DNA of 64,000 nucleotides, from the NCBI RefSeq assembly GCF_000276665.1, contig NW_004955435.1, positions 4,114,199 through 4,178,198 of the forward strand. The letters run 5' to 3'. The translations under genes were made by a program, and so were the position numbers. Every line of letters begins with the position of its first letter. The first letter of the stretch is position 1. The DNA comes from Chinchilla lanigera (lineage: Eukaryota; Chordata; Mammalia; Rodentia; Chinchillidae). Of this stretch, positions 1 through 11,934 are shown one piece after another. Under the pieces are notes generated by a model. The model did no database searches, was not told where the DNA came from, and saw nothing but the letters and a program-made list of their open reading frames with translations.

Positions 1-228
1 TTGGGTCTACATTAATGACAAGATATTTATAAAGATATAGAATCTTTTTTTGTAAATTACCACAGAATGTGTCAAAGATTTAAATATGAAATGCAAATGT
101 TTTTATTAAAAAATGAGAAAATCCTTGGTTTCTAAGAAGAGTCTTTTATTAGATACTGGTTTTGGAGTATTTTCCCCCTAGTCTATATTTTATATTTTCT
201 CAGCAGGATCTTGCCTTTATGCCTCTAG
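1..228. other. Unassigned A/T-rich sequence
   Basis: No recognisable repeat, open frame or RNA gene is seen. The stretch is A/T-rich and runs directly into the old L1 3' UTR on its right, so part of it may be decayed L1 that can no longer be recognised by eye. Confidence 0.5.
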
Positions 229-620
229 GGATCTCCTGTATTGATGTATAATTGACAAAAATTTTTATGTGTTTAGGTGTATCCTGTGGTGTTTTCATAT
301 ATCTATACATTATGAAATGATTACCACAATGAAGCAAATTAACATATCACCCAAAAAAGTACCATTTTCTGTGTGTGGTGAGAATGTTTAAGATGTCCTT
401 TCTTAGCAAATTTCAAATAAGAAGATAGTATGAACTGTAGTCACAACACTGCACATTAAATCAGAAATTTTTCATCCTGCATAAAGGAAACTTTTTATTC
501 TTTGACCAACATTTCCCCACTTATGCAAGTCCTTCGTGCCTGGTAGCTACCACTGTACAGTACTTTCTGAACAGAGTTTTGCATTAAGCAAATGTTCTTA
601 ATTTTGATGAGATCCAGTTT
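229..620 (+). mobile_element. Ancient L1 (L1M type) 3' UTR fragment
   Basis: The sequence follows the classic mammalian L1M 3' UTR in sense orientation: a stretch around TTGATGTATAATTGACA, then a block like ATTATGAAATGATTACCAC, a pyrimidine-rich ACCATTTT segment, and the ending TTTGACCAACATTTCCCC. Divergence is high, so this is an old copy predating rodents. No open frame is expected here. The 5' and 3' limits are approximate. Confidence 0.8.
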
Positions 621-799
621 CTTTTCCCTTTAACGGCCATGTTCTTAAGGTCGAATCTAAAATGTATGAAGAACGCTGAAAACCCAACAGTTAAAAGAGA
701 TAACACAGTAAATAGTAAAATAGTAGAAGTACAATAAAGTGGGCAAAATATGTAGGATATTTCACCAAAGAGGTTATTCAGATAGCACGTAAGCAGTAT

Positions 800-1400
800 T
801 CAATATGGTTAGTCATTTGGGAAATGAAATTTAAAACTATGATGAGATATTACTACACACCTATCAAAATGATGAAATTAAAAACAATAATATCAAATGC
901 TGGTATTAGTGTAGAAAACCTGAATTATTTGTGCATTCTGATGGGAATGGAAAAATCATACAATTCCCCCTGGGAAATGGTTTGGCAATTTATTTTAAAA
1001 ACTAAATGTTACCTAGTAGATACAGTTCGGAGCACTTATTCCATAGAAATGGAATTATTTGTCTACAAACAAAAAAAAAATACATATATTCCCGGGCTGC
1101 TTTTTCAATAATAGCCAAAGACTGAGAACAATCCAGATGTCTTTCAGTGAGTAAATGGTTAAACGAGCTATTATACAACCATACAATGGAATACTATTCA
1201 ACAAGGAAAACAAATAAACTATTGATACACACAACAGTTTGAATGAGCTTCCAGGGAATTATGCTAAATGAAAAAGCCAACACAAATCGTTTTTATATGC
1301 TATATGATTCCATCTCATGAAGTAATATACAAATATAAGCAACCCATACCTAGAGAGGTATAATTATCATAATTTTCTAGAAAGGATAGGGACAAAGTGC
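800..1400 (+). mobile_element. Ancient L1 ORF2 C-terminal end and start of 3' UTR
   Basis: A 95-codon frame at 824-1111 reads like the last part of L1 ORF2 (MRYYYTPIKMMKLK, then a section around NAGISVENLN). Downstream, sequence such as ACAATGGAATACTATTCAAC corresponds to the ORF2 C-terminus after a frame change, followed by an old 3' UTR. The frame is a remnant and codes for no working protein. It may belong to the same old L1 lineage as the fragment on its left, but the order (3' UTR before ORF2 end) shows they are separate insertions or rearranged. Confidence 0.75.
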
Positions 1401-1569
1401 AGGAAGTCAGGACAAGCAGCTTCATCAAGATGACACAAAAATGGCATCCATCTTTTACAGTTCACCACTTGAACCAGCTAAAATCTTTCATCTTTCCTAA
1501 AGATGTGGAAGAATGCTTCCTAGGGTTTTAAAATCCTCTTTTATCCTAGAAAAGTAAATCTCAATCTTT

Positions 1570-1790
1570 TGTGCAATTTTATAACTGAAAGGGACCTCAG
1601 AGAGCCCTACTCCCTTTGTGTCTGATCGCTGTAATTACCTATGTTTCACACCGTAGAAAAGTAGAGAATACAGAGAAGTAGTTCACTTGGCCACATAACT
1701 GGTGGGTTTCAAGAGCTCAGAGGAACAGAGAGCACTGACTTCTGTTCACTTTTTAATCCCTCATGACTAGCTCACCACAGAGATTGGGAA
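1570..1790 (-). mobile_element. Ancient MIR-like SINE fragment
   Basis: The order of motifs resembles an antisense tRNA-derived mammalian-wide SINE: a GGGACCTCAGAG start, a decayed relative of the usual TTTACAGATGAGGAAACTG block (here around TTTCACACCGTAGAAAAG), then ACTTGGCCACATAACTGGTGG, matching the usual CTTGCCCAAGGTCACACAGCTAG. Heavily diverged. Assignment to MIR rather than another old SINE is uncertain. Confidence 0.5.
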
Positions 1791-2023
1791 CCCAAGAAAT
1801 GATTTGAAATGAACGAATCCTCTTAAACTCTCAAAAAGGATACTCTAATCTTTCCCTTGAGAGAATACTGATAGATTTTTCGTGAATGATCAATATATTT
1901 ACTTAATCATACAATTGCATTACTAATCAATTTGATTCATGAGGAATTTAATATTTACTACAAACTAAATTGTAAGCTCATGATAAGTACTTCCTACCAT
2001 AACAAGTATTCAATAACTGTAAG

Positions 2024-2157
2024 AATAATTTAATGAGAGGGGCTGGGGATTTAGCTCAGTGGCACAGCGCCTGCCTGGCAAGCACAAGGTCATTAGTTCG
2101 ATTCCTGATACCAGAAAAAGAAAACAAAAAAAAAATTTTAAAAATAATTTAATGAGA
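2024..2157 (+). mobile_element. ID SINE with 15-bp target-site duplication
   Basis: A tRNA-derived ID element occupies about 2039-2142: GGCTGGGGATTTAGCTCAG with the A-box, then GGTCATTAGTTCGATTCC as the B-box, and a mixed A-rich tail. It is flanked by perfect direct repeats AATAATTTAATGAGA at 2024-2038 and 2143-2157. The intact TSD and near-consensus body mark a young insertion made by L1 machinery. It is not a functional tRNA gene: it has an A-rich tail and no tRNA 3' acceptor pairing. Confidence 0.95.
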
Positions 2158-3798
2158 ACAGTATATTCTGTGAATAATAAAGTCATTAAAATAAGTAAAA
2201 AAGGAATTTAACACATAAAGGAAGGAATAAGCATATTTGAGAGAGACAGAAATGGTTGTCCATTTGTGCCCCGAACTTCCACAGGTCTCAAAACTCCATT
2301 CCAAAACTTTGTAGCCAAATTTTTGCTGTTTGTTTTTAATGTTCCTATTTGAAGCATCTTTAAAAAGTGTTGCCATAGTATAAACCAGATCTCTGGGAAC
2401 AAACTGTCTCCTTATAATACTTGTGATTGAGCGACAGTTGTTTGTTCAAATGTTCCACCCCCACAATCCTCTCTGTAAAGGAGGCGAGTGCCAGTAAAGA
2501 GCACCTTCTTATTCTATCATTAAAAAACCCTAGGAAACTCAAAAATTCCTCTTTATAATCACGCATTCAAGATTATTTTTTAAACTCAAAATGAGGTATA
2601 AGAACCAAAGACCTATAATGATTTCTTTATAGCTAGCATCCCACCCAATCTACTACCAGGATATTAGAATTTTTTTAAAATTTTGAATTAGTGAAAGAGT
2701 CTTTTGGTAAACTCAGTTTTCTTGTCTTTACAATACAGGTTATAAACTAGAGTAGCTACAGAAATTGAATGATTAGCTACAGGTAAAATATTTAAAACAT
2801 CAAGTGGCATTTGAGCTGTAGTACATAAGTATTATGGCTTATGCTCTAGCAGAATTATGTGACTTTTTCACCTCTAATCCTTACCTTTCCCTAGAATTCC
2901 GGACTTAAATCCACTACTTCCTATTTGACACCACCACTTAAATATCCATATGCAATCTGTGAATTTAACAGGTTTGAAGTACACTTCTTCATTCTATCCC
3001 CCAATTTGATTTTCCTTTTTAGTGCTAGCAAACTGTCCACTCTCTGATCACTGTTGAAGAATAATTCTAAACTATACATTTAATCTACTCCTTTTCCCTC
3101 ACCAGTTCACTCTCAATTCAAGTCCTAGCAATTTTAACTCTAGAACATAAACTACAATTCCCTTTACCTAACCTCATTAACTTACCCTTAACTATGCCAG
3201 TGTGAGCTCATGAGATGCTTATCCAGCCACAGTCTCCCATGTTTGTCATCCTCATACGGCAGGCAGGATGAAGTTTTCAAAGACAAATCAAATCAGATTC
3301 CTCCTAAAATTCTCCAGATGGCTTAAAAAATTTCAGGTTCTGAAAGTATCAAAATTTCAGGCATGGGTATCCAGTTCTCTTTACTGACAGATAGAAGTTT
3401 CCTAATAATTAGTATAATATTGAAGTTGATAGTAAATTAACTTCAATATTCAGTAATGTTACCTGTGACGTGGCGGACGTAGAATGAGCTCAGTTTGTGC
3501 AGAGAACATACTGAGAAAACACCATAACTGCCCTTGCTATTTCAACATCTCTATGAGATCTAAGAGTTTCTAAGGATCTCAGCTCACTATCACCTCTGTT
3601 GTTAGAGACACACCATAACAATTCCTTCAAGCAATGATAAATACTGTACTCATTATTTAACTTATGGATTTATGCTCAAGATATGCTAGATTTAAATCTT
3701 TCAACGCTTCATCAAAGTGGTGAAAAATAGGTTTTCAAAGATACTTCAAATTCTTCAGTTTTTCTATTTGGGAGGACAAACAAGTCAGTGTGTGTGGG
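2158..3798. other. Unassigned A/T-rich sequence with one perfect stem-loop
   Basis: No gene or repeat family was recognised. Short open frames on the minus strand (2149-2566 and 3712-3933) show no protein-like composition. At 3416-3450 there is a perfect inverted repeat: AATATTGAAGTT, an 11-base loop, then AACTTCAATATT. The right end merges into the A/T-rich tail of the antisense L1 that follows. Confidence 0.5.
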
Positions 3799-5318
3799 GG
3801 TTTTTATTTTAAAGAGAAAAGAACAAAAACAAAATAACAAAACAACACAAAAACTATAAAAACAATACAGACTTTCAAAACAAGATGATAAGAAATCAAC
3901 AATTGTTGTTGTATTACTTATTGTTATCTTCAAATTAGTTGCTCAGATTACCAGATATAGGCATGCAAGATTGACCAAACAATTAAACATTAACTGTTCC
4001 TTTCAATAAAACAACACAAATTAGTAGTACAATTATCTTAGCTATCATGTATGTATATACGTTTCCCTTCCTTCTTTTGTTCTTTTCTCCTTTCCCTCAC
4101 ACCAGTTGTTCTTTCCTATAGAGCAGCTTCTTTCCCTTTCACAATATTTATTGTACCTTTCAGTTTTAATTACTCTTTCAGATTCTTACACTTGGAGACA
4201 ATATAGTCTTTACACATGCAGGTCTGATTTATTTCACTTATGAGTATGGTCACTAGTTGCATCCATTTACCTATAAAAGCCTCGAGTTTATCTTTCTTTA
4301 TAGCTGAGTAATACTTCATTGTATAAAAATACCACATTTTTCTTATCATTCCTCATTTGATGGGCATTTGGATGGCTTCCAAGATTTTTCTATGACAAAT
4401 TGTGCTGCTATAAATATGGGCGCACATATGTCACTGTGGTATGATGCTTTTAATTTTTCTGGGAAGACACCCAGAAGGGGGATGGCTGGGTTAAATGGGA
4501 CCTCTAATCTTAAGTTTTTCAGGAATCTTCAGACTGATTTCCAAAGTGGTTGCACCAGTCTGCATTGTCACCAACAGTGGAGAAGGGCTCCTTTTTCCCC
4601 ACAGCCCCTCCAGCATTTGTTATTGGTTGATTTCTTGATGGTAGCCATCCTTTCCGGGGTGAGATGGAATCTCAGTGTTGTTTTAATTTGCATCTCTTAA
4701 ATGACCAATGATGTTGAGCATTTTTTTTATGTATTTATTTGCCATTTATATTTCTTCATGTGAGAAGTATGTATTCATCTCAGATGCCCACTTTTGGGTC
4801 TTTGAATTTTGGGGTCTGAGTTTTTTCAGTTGTTTATATGTTCTACATATAGGTCCTTGTCTGAGGGACAGGTAGCTACAATGTTTTCCCACTCTGTGGG
4901 TTGTCTTTTCACTCTATTGTTGATTTCTTTTGAAGTATAAAAGCTTTTTAAAAGGATGAGATCCCAGTTGTTGATGCTTTGAAATGTTTCCCATGCAGTT
5001 TGGGTTTCATTCATGAAAACTATACCTACCCCTGTATGTTCAAGATTTCTATCTTTTCTCTTCCAGTAGATTTAGTATTTCTGCTCTAATATTTAAATCT
5101 TGGTTATCTATTTTGACTTTAGTTTGGTGCATGGTGATAGACATGGGTCTGGTTTTAGTCTTTGGCATGTGGAAAGCCGGCTTTTCCAGCACCACTTATT
5201 AAAAAGTACATCTCTCTTCCAGTGAACGTGTTTGGCCCTTTTGTCAAAGATAAGGTGGATGCATGTGTTTGCAGTTGTGTCTGCATCTGCTAATCTGTTC
5301 CACTGGTGTTGGTGTGTG
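3799..5318 (-). mobile_element. 5'-truncated rodent L1, antisense (ORF2 C-terminus and 3' UTR)
   Basis: Reading the minus strand, the element runs from ORF2 (right, about 5318) through its C-terminus to the 3' UTR and A-rich end at about 3799. It matches the other L1 copies in this window nearly block for block, including the 3' UTR segment that elsewhere holds microsatellites (here only TATGTATATACG near 4050). The plus-strand frame at 4368-4700 is the wrong strand of ORF2 and is not a gene. Only the last third of ORF2 is present, which is typical of incomplete reverse transcription. Confidence 0.9.
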
Positions 5319-6899
5319 CTTTAACACTAGTCTTTCAGAATATAATTCTATTAGCTCCTGGATACTTTTAAACAAACTGAACACTTTTCAATATATGGCC
5401 AAGTCATAAGATTGTTAATAACAAACTCTTCAACATACATAAAACAAGGTCAAAATTTAGAGCTTCCTTACAGCTGTACGTAACAGGACAAAATAGTCTT
5501 TCTTTCTATTACTGTCCTCAGATTGCATCGAAGTGCCCAGTCTTGACAGGAAGGTGGATATGGTAGACAGCAAAATTTCCAGTGATCAGCCTAGCAACTA
5601 TTTTCCTACAAAATATTCTCTCTTGGATAAAGTCTTCTGAGAACAGGGCAAAGCTAATATGGCAGTAGGGTTGGTAGTAAGTAGTTCTTATGCCAAAACT
5701 TGACTTTATTCTAGTTCTCACCAGCTTCCAAGGCAGTGGCTTTTGGGCGGCTGGCACCTGTGGCTGCAGCAGGCACCCAAGAAAAAGTAAGGTCTGTTTT
5801 GCAGTCTGTTGGGCCCTCTGGCTGTTCTTCACTGATCTTGCTGCACCGCCCCCCCCACACACACACACACACACTTGCTGGAATTTCACATCCTCTTCAG
5901 CTCAATCCCCTATCTGACTCCAGAGGAGGCTGTGCTGCTGTGGACTCGCGCTACTCATCTCTGTGCAGACAAGCGCTGTGGCAGATCCGCTAGCACACAG
6001 CTCAGCTGTCTTCTAGTTTCTGATCTGTCATATTTAGAAATTCCTGCTGCCAGCGTGGCACAGAAGCCCAAGACTCATGGGAAACTTTTTCCTGTTACCT
6101 TGTTTTTATCAGTGATCAGCAATTTCCAACAAAACTTTGCACTGGAAGCTTTTTTTAAATGTGAATAAGCTATCACTTCTCCATCTGAGGCGCTCACCCG
6201 ATGAATGAAAGAAAATGGTTTTTAAAAAGTCATTCCGTTTTAGCCATTAAAATTCAAAAGTATCTGTGGAGGTGGAACGTTGAAAAGAAGGAACCCCTGA
6301 AAGACTGATCTCTGGAGCACTGTAGGTGCTCTGTTAGGTAGGTGTAGGTTATGCAAAAAAAAAAGGCCCTGTAGAAAATGCATACACAGGCAAGTCACAT
6401 CCCTGCCATGCTTTCTGTCTGTGTGCAACCACCACAAAGCCCGTCCCTCGGAGAAGACAGAGGTTTAATTCTGGAGAAAGTGTGCGAGGTAATGGGAAAT
6501 ATGTCCAAAGTGCAAGATTCAAAACAAGGGCCTGTGCAAGTCTGACCTGTAAGAACCCCAGCATTATTATCACACTTTTTTTCTGGCAAAATACTGCAGT
6601 TAACTGACACAACCCTCTTTCTTCCCCCAAGGAAGCAAGAAATTGAATGATCTTTCTCTAGCAAAGTGAGCGGCTCCATAGAGCATACTCCCACATGCTG
6701 ACATGTGGCGATCCTACCTAACAGACTGACTTACTCCCTGATCTTCCTAGAGTGGTCCAGTGATCAAAGGCAGTGCTCACCCACACCATTAGGAATCAGC
6801 ACTGTGGAGCTTTCCAATAACTGTGACTAGATAGCCAATGTTATTAGGCATCCCTTTGAAGTTGACGTGTGAAACATGAAGAGCAACAAAACACACAAT
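5319..6899. other. Unassigned, locally G/C-richer sequence
   Basis: No family was recognised. Between about 5700 and 6060 the sequence is G/C-richer and three overlapping plus-strand frames exist (62-97 codons), one of them translating the CA repeat. None resembles a known domain, none has a clear promoter or splice context, and frame lengths are what chance allows in such composition. It could be an old pseudogene or unique intergenic DNA. Confidence 0.4.
5847..5874. repeat. (C)n(CA)n simple repeat
   Basis: A run of C followed by about nine CA units. It explains the repeated His-Thr stretch in the overlapping open frames, so those frames should not be read as protein. Confidence 0.95.
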
Positions 6900-7560
6900 A
6901 GTGCTATAAAAAGTAAAATTCAGACACAACAACTCTTTAAGAGAAAAACATTAACACTCCCAAAATAAAGGAAGATAGTTTATCCGTAAAAAGGAAATAG
7001 AATGCATGAAAAAGAATAATCTCAGAATAAATAATAATTCCCCAAAATTAAAAATAGGATAAAAATTTTAAAACGTGCCAAAGATTTAAAAGACAAAGTT
7101 AGAAAATCTCCTGGAAATTAGGAAAAACAGATAAAAAGTAAATGAGCGTGGAGAGAGAGAGCGAGTGAAAAAGAGAAAAAATGAGAATACTAGTCTTTAA
7201 TATTTAAGATGAAGAGAAAAAAGTATTGAACAATAGAAGAATATTTATCAGAACTGAAGTATCTATTAAAAATCCCATTAAATATTCAAAACAGTGGTAA
7301 ACGTAAAGAATCAAATCAAAATAGCATCCTAAAATTTAAAAGCGATGAAAATACTCTACTGTTTCCATAGAGACTAAAAGAGAAAGAAGGATCAGATGGC
7401 ATCAGACTTCCCAAACATCAATTCTAGACTCAAAAAGACAGTGGAACAAAATTTATAAATTCAATATGAAGAAATAAATGTATTTCAGTCTAGGACTAGA
7501 TATCCAACAAACCGTTATGCAAAGGTATTAGCAAAAGGAATTTGTTTTAAAGAGATGGTC
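6900..7560 (+). mobile_element. Ancient L1/HAL1-like ORF1 remnant
   Basis: The purine-rich stretch carries decayed versions of L1 ORF1 blocks in order: a segment like GCCAAAGATTTAAAAGACAAAG, then CAGACTTCCCAAACATC, and AAGACAGTGGAACAAAATTT, which corresponds to the ORF1 C-terminal region. Every frame contains many stops. The assignment is by eye and could be either a standard L1M or the ORF1-only HAL1 group. Confidence 0.5.
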
Positions 7561-7619
7561 TCAGAAAAATTATTTTTAGAGTCTATTATTTAATGTACCC
7601 ATTTTTAAAATGTATTCAT

Positions 7620-7979
7620 TGAAAATACATAATGAGTCTATTTTTATGCTAGTAGCATGTTGACTTTACAGTAGCTTTATAATATGTTTTTGAAATCAGG
7701 CAATGTGATGCTTCCAGCTTTTACCTATTGGAGTCTTTCATGGTTCTGTATGAATTTCAGTATTACAATTGCTATTTCTTTAAAAAAATGACATTGGAAT
7801 TTGGGTAAGGATTACATTAAATGTGTAGATCCTTGGGTAGTGTGAATATTGCAACTATATTAATTCTCTCAATCCTTGAACATAAGATACCTGTTCATTT
7901 TTTCAAATCATCTTAAATTTTTTCATAAAACTTAAATAGTTTTTAACATATAGACCTTTCACCTCTTTAGTTAAACGTA
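7620..7979 (-). mobile_element. Ancient L1 ORF2 segment, inverted 5' arm (left half)
   Basis: Antisense ORF2 sequence from the reverse-transcriptase to C-terminal linker: GATGCTTCCAGCTTTT, then TAATTCTCTCAATCC and GACCTTTCACCTCTTTAG are recognisable minus-strand L1M blocks. It is the inverted arm of a 5'-inverted old L1 whose sense part starts at about 8745. The arm is cut at 7979 by a younger L1 insertion and continues at 8562. Confidence 0.8.
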
Positions 7980-8204
7980 CTTTTTTATTATAAAGAAAAT
8001 TTTAAAATGAAAAAACATTTAAAATGATACAGAATTTCATAACAAGATGACAGGAAATCAACAATGGTGTTATATTGCATATTGTTATCTTCAAAGTAGT
8101 TGTTCAAATAACCAGATATAAGTATGCAGAATTAATAAAAAAATTAAGATTAACTGTTCCTTTCAATAAACCAGTAGAAATTAGTAGTGCAATTATCTTA
8201 GCTA

Positions 8205-8248
<44 letters not shown>

Positions 8249-8561
8249 ACATACATATTCCCTTCCTTCTTTCTTTCTTCTCTCCTTTCCCTCATCCCAG
8301 TTGTTTCTTCCTTTTGAGCGGTTTCATTCCCTTTCACAGTATCTATTGTACCTTTAGGATTTTATTTACTCTTTCAGTTTCTTACTCCAGGGAGACAATG
8401 CCCATCAACTGAGGAATGGATAAAAAAGATGTGGTATTTTTATACAACGGAGTATTACTCAGCTATAAAGAAAGATAAACTCAAGGCTTTTATAGGTAAA
8501 TGGATGCAACTAGTGACCATACTCATAAGTGAAATAAATCAGACCCACATGTATAAACGTA
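7980..8561 (-). mobile_element. Young L1 3' end with its own 5' inversion (twin-primed)
   Basis: From 7980 to 8397 the sequence is the antisense L1 3' UTR (shared with the copies at 3.8, 13.9, 28.3 and 29.8 kb). At 8398 it switches to the sense strand: GCCCATCAACTGAGGAATG and onward to ATGTATAAACG, the ORF2 C-terminal segment that lies immediately upstream in a normal L1. The two parts are adjacent in L1 order but opposite in orientation, which is the mark of twin priming during integration. A possible short TSD, TAAACGTA, lies at 7972-7979 and 8554-8561, but the second copy overlaps L1 sequence. Confidence 0.85.
8207..8246. repeat. (GT)20 microsatellite inside the L1 3' UTR
   Basis: Forty bases of uninterrupted GT, located between the block TTATCTTAGCTATC and the polypyrimidine tract of the antisense L1 3' UTR. 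The poly-Val/Cys frames at 8075-8412 and the poly-His/Thr frame on the minus strand are translations of this repeat, not genes. Confidence 0.98.
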
Positions 8562-8744
8562 GTAAATCTGCTTTTTGATGCCATCATAAATGAGATGGTC
8601 CTCATCACTTCCTTTTTAGATAGTTTGTTATGAATATGTAGGAATACCACTGGGTTTTGCACATTGATTTTATCCCACAAACTTATTGAATAGTATTTCT
8701 ATCAACTCTAACAATTTATAATGGAATCATTAAGATTTTCTAAA
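8562..8744 (-). mobile_element. Ancient L1 ORF2 segment, inverted 5' arm (right half)
   Basis: Continues the antisense old ORF2 interrupted at 7979: TTTTTGATGCCATCATAAATG, then TGAATATGTAGGAATACCACTG and TTGATTTTATCCCACAAAC match minus-strand L1M ORF2 blocks in the expected order. The break between the two halves is filled exactly by the young L1. Confidence 0.75.
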
Positions 8745-10005
8745 TACAGATACATCTACCAATGGTACAGAATAGAACCCCCAGGAAATAAATTCACACA
8801 TATCCATTCATTGATTTTTGACATAGGTGTCAAGAACTTACAATTGTCACTGTATATTGCTAGGAAAACTGGCTATTCAAATAGAGAGGAATGAAAGTAA
8901 ACCCTTATCCCTTCCCACATTCAAAACCAGCTCAAACTTGCTTAAAAGTTAAACATAAAACCTGAAACTGTAAAATGAATTCTTAGAAGGAAAACATAGA
9001 AGGAAATCTCCACAACAATATGATCTAAACAATTAGTTCTTGGATATGAACCAATAGTACAGACCCCAAAAGCAGAAATAGACAAAGGGGATTATATCAA
9101 ACTATAAACTTTTGTGCTATAAAAGAAACAACAAAGTAAAGAGAAAACTGGAATAGGAGAAAACTTGCAATATACATTTGATAAAGGGGCAATAAGAAAG
9201 TCAAAAAATTCAACAGCAAGAAAGAAAATAACTGCATTTAAAAACAGGTTTAAGACTTACATAGATATTTTTCAAAAATTGGCCAATGAACAGCCAACAG
9301 ATGCATAAAGGAATGCTCAACATCATTAATTGTCAGTGAAATTCAAGTTAAAGCTACTATAAGATCATTTAGATCATTAGAGACTGTTAAAATGACTGTT
9401 ATCAAAAGATGAAAGATAACCTTGTGGAGGATGTGGAGAAGTGAGAACCCTTGAACACTATTGGTGAGAATGTAAATTAGTATAGCCATTATGGAAAACA
9501 GTTCAAAGCATTAAAAATAGGACTATTATGTGATCCAGCAATCCTGCTACTGGATATATATCCACCATCTATGAAACCAGTACATCAAGGGTGTATGTAC
9601 AGTTCTGTATTCATCAGTGCATCAGTATAATAAACAAGATATTGGATCAACTTAAGGATGCATCAGTTAAGTAGAGGATAGAGTGGTGATTATCAGAGGT
9701 TGGGGATCAGGTGATTGGGAAAGGGGAGATGATGCTGAAAGGATACAAATTTCACTAAGATGGAGGATAAATTTTAATGATCTATTACACAGCATGGATA
9801 ACATGGTTGATAATGTATTTTATATCTCAAAATTGCTGAGAGTACATTCTAAATGCTCTCACTCCAAAACTAAATAAGTGTCACCATGAATATATAATCA
9901 GCCTGATTTTAATTGCACCATAATGTAAACATTTATCAAAACATCATGTTCTACCCTATAAATATACATATATATTATTAATTAAAAATAAAAAGTTTTA
10001 GTGGA
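8745..10005 (+). mobile_element. Ancient L1 ORF2 3' part and 3' UTR (sense arm)
   Basis: Sense L1M sequence starting at ACAGATACATCTACCAATGG, continuing through AACTTTTGTGCTATAAAAG and GCCAATGAACAGCCAACAG, to a 3' UTR with TCAAAACATCATGTTCTACC and a final A-rich end. All frames are broken. Its first bases repeat, in L1 terms, the last roughly 18 bases of the inverted arm at about 7628, so both arms come from one old integration event. The frame at 9683-9877 lies in the decayed 3' UTR. Confidence 0.8.
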
Positions 10006-11510
10006 CCATTCTAACTATGGTTCTATGCAGTAGACGTATAATATGGGAAAAATGTTTCTTGCTTCATGGTTCTTAGGAAGTGCTGGAGGGTCTGCATCAA
10101 AAAAATGAAAGAGTGAACACGAAGAAACATCAGAGTCAAATCCACACATCTAAGAGATACAGCTATTGAAAGGAAGTCTCAGGAGTCTACTTATAACTAG
10201 GTTCAGAAACCAACTGGTCAAAACTGGAGGAAGAGGCTTACGGGTGGTGAGAGAGATATCACTAGAAACAGAATGGGGTGAAGTGCATCTGAAATGTGTG
10301 AGCATCTGAAAGAACTATTGACAGAGATTTGACAGATTCCGACACTTGGCAAAAATTACCAATTGGAACTTTAATGAAAAACTAAGTAAATCATAACAGC
10401 AGCTATTAAGACAGTCAAGTTGGCAATCAAGTCAACATTAACCCACAGAAATTATCAATGAAGTTAGCATTCCTTGTCCGGACTAAATATACATGTTTCT
10501 CCACTCTAAGTACTGAGTCTAAGTACTAAACAACATCTATGATGGGAACAAGGTGTTCCACTACTCATTTTTCTGCTGAGCAAATCAAACTGATAAAGTA
10601 TTATAGATGACAGGAAAATTCTCACTTCAAATTGATGTTGAGTGCATATAAAAAGGCATACTCTTGGTAATTCCTTTTTTTATTCATATTAACTATTGTG
10701 TCAGCATTTCTTAAACTATTTTTATTTAAATATCCACAAAAGTTAGTGTCTGTCATACCTACCAATTATCAGGCAGTCTTGTTACTTTCTGAAATAATAC
10801 AAAAGTAACTGCAAAAGCTATATGAGAAGCCCCCATTCCAATGTATCAGTAGCAGATGGAGTGTTATCCTGCTAAGACAAACCTGAAGGCCAGTATAATG
10901 ATATTCCTACAATTCCCCACATTCTCTGAATCTTTTTTCCTCCTGATTCTCTAAATAAGACACTGGAGTGCTGGACAATCTTCTTAAATTTTTGGAGTAA
11001 TATTGTTCTCCTTATTGCAAGCCACTGGAACATTAAAGTTACACCTCCAAATTCATGTAGCGCCCAGGAACCTCATTTCCAGTCTCTGTTACTTAGAAGC
11101 TAGAGTATTCTATTGTTAAAATGAACCCAATTTCCTGATACCTGATGTATCCCCAAACTTTCTACATTTCCCCACAACATATTTGCTAAATCAGATAGCT
11201 CAGTTCCTAAATCCCAATAGCTAGATTAGGTCTGATGGAATTTTCAAGGTCCTGTGGATTTCATCATATCAGCTATGTTCAGCTTAATTCCTCAAGGGCC
11301 AGACCTGCTTCTGCTTTTCAATGATTCACATTCTAACTTCATGCAACCTTTCTTCTTCCCTGAATCAAGTCTGCTTTCCCTTCTAATATCCTGCACAACT
11401 GAGTAATATACCCTAATCATACCAGAACACAGCAGCTATTTTCATTAACTTTAATGTGTTTCTTTTTTCAATCATGCTGGAGTTTGATTTTGTAATCACA
11501 TGAAACTTTA
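10006..11510. other. Unassigned A/T-rich sequence
   Basis: No gene or clear repeat recognised on either strand. The right half (10,890-11,460) has a more balanced composition and may hold an old LTR or DNA-transposon relic, but no boundary or motif could be defended. Confidence 0.45.
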
Positions 11511-11934
11511 AAACTAAAACAAGGAGATACTCACAGGAGCCGAGCTGACACCAGACAGCTTCAGCAGCCTTAGTAAATGTGCCCTGGCCCGTCCCCCATC
11601 AGTGTGGGACTGGGTTGGGTCCAGGGCAGCTTCTGGAGCCTCCATGACCATGATCCCATTCCTGCTCCACTGGCATGGGAGCCAACTGAGCCCAAGAAGC
11701 ATCAGGAGCATTGGAGACTGCACCTCACCCCACACACAATTGCAAAAGTCACACTGAGAAACTAGGACTTTGGTGCCTCACCTCACCACTCCCACATCAT
11801 CTTAGCCATGAAACTGACCTCCAGGGAATCTCTGGATCTTCAAAAATGCAAAACGAAGGGGCACAATGCAATCTTAGACCTCTACTCCACTCAGAACAAG
11901 CCCAAGAGACATTGACAGAGAAGAGCTTAGAAGT

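Noticed and set aside
2039..2110. tRNA-like sequence with A-box and B-box
   Set aside because: It is the ID SINE body, with A-rich tail and TSD. The cloverleaf acceptor pairing of a real tRNA is missing.
4368..4700. 110-codon open frame on the plus strand
   Set aside because: It lies on the opposite strand of L1 ORF2 C-terminal sequence. The same wrong-strand frame recurs at other L1 copies (27,632-28,048, 30,234-30,971), so it is a by-product of L1 composition.
5690..6168. Three overlapping plus-strand frames thought to be a pseudogene
   Set aside because: No recognisable protein similarity, and one frame depends on the CA repeat. Left as unassigned.
8075..8412. Cys/Val-rich and His/Thr-rich frames
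   Set aside because: Translations of the (GT)20 microsatellite in the L1 3' UTR.
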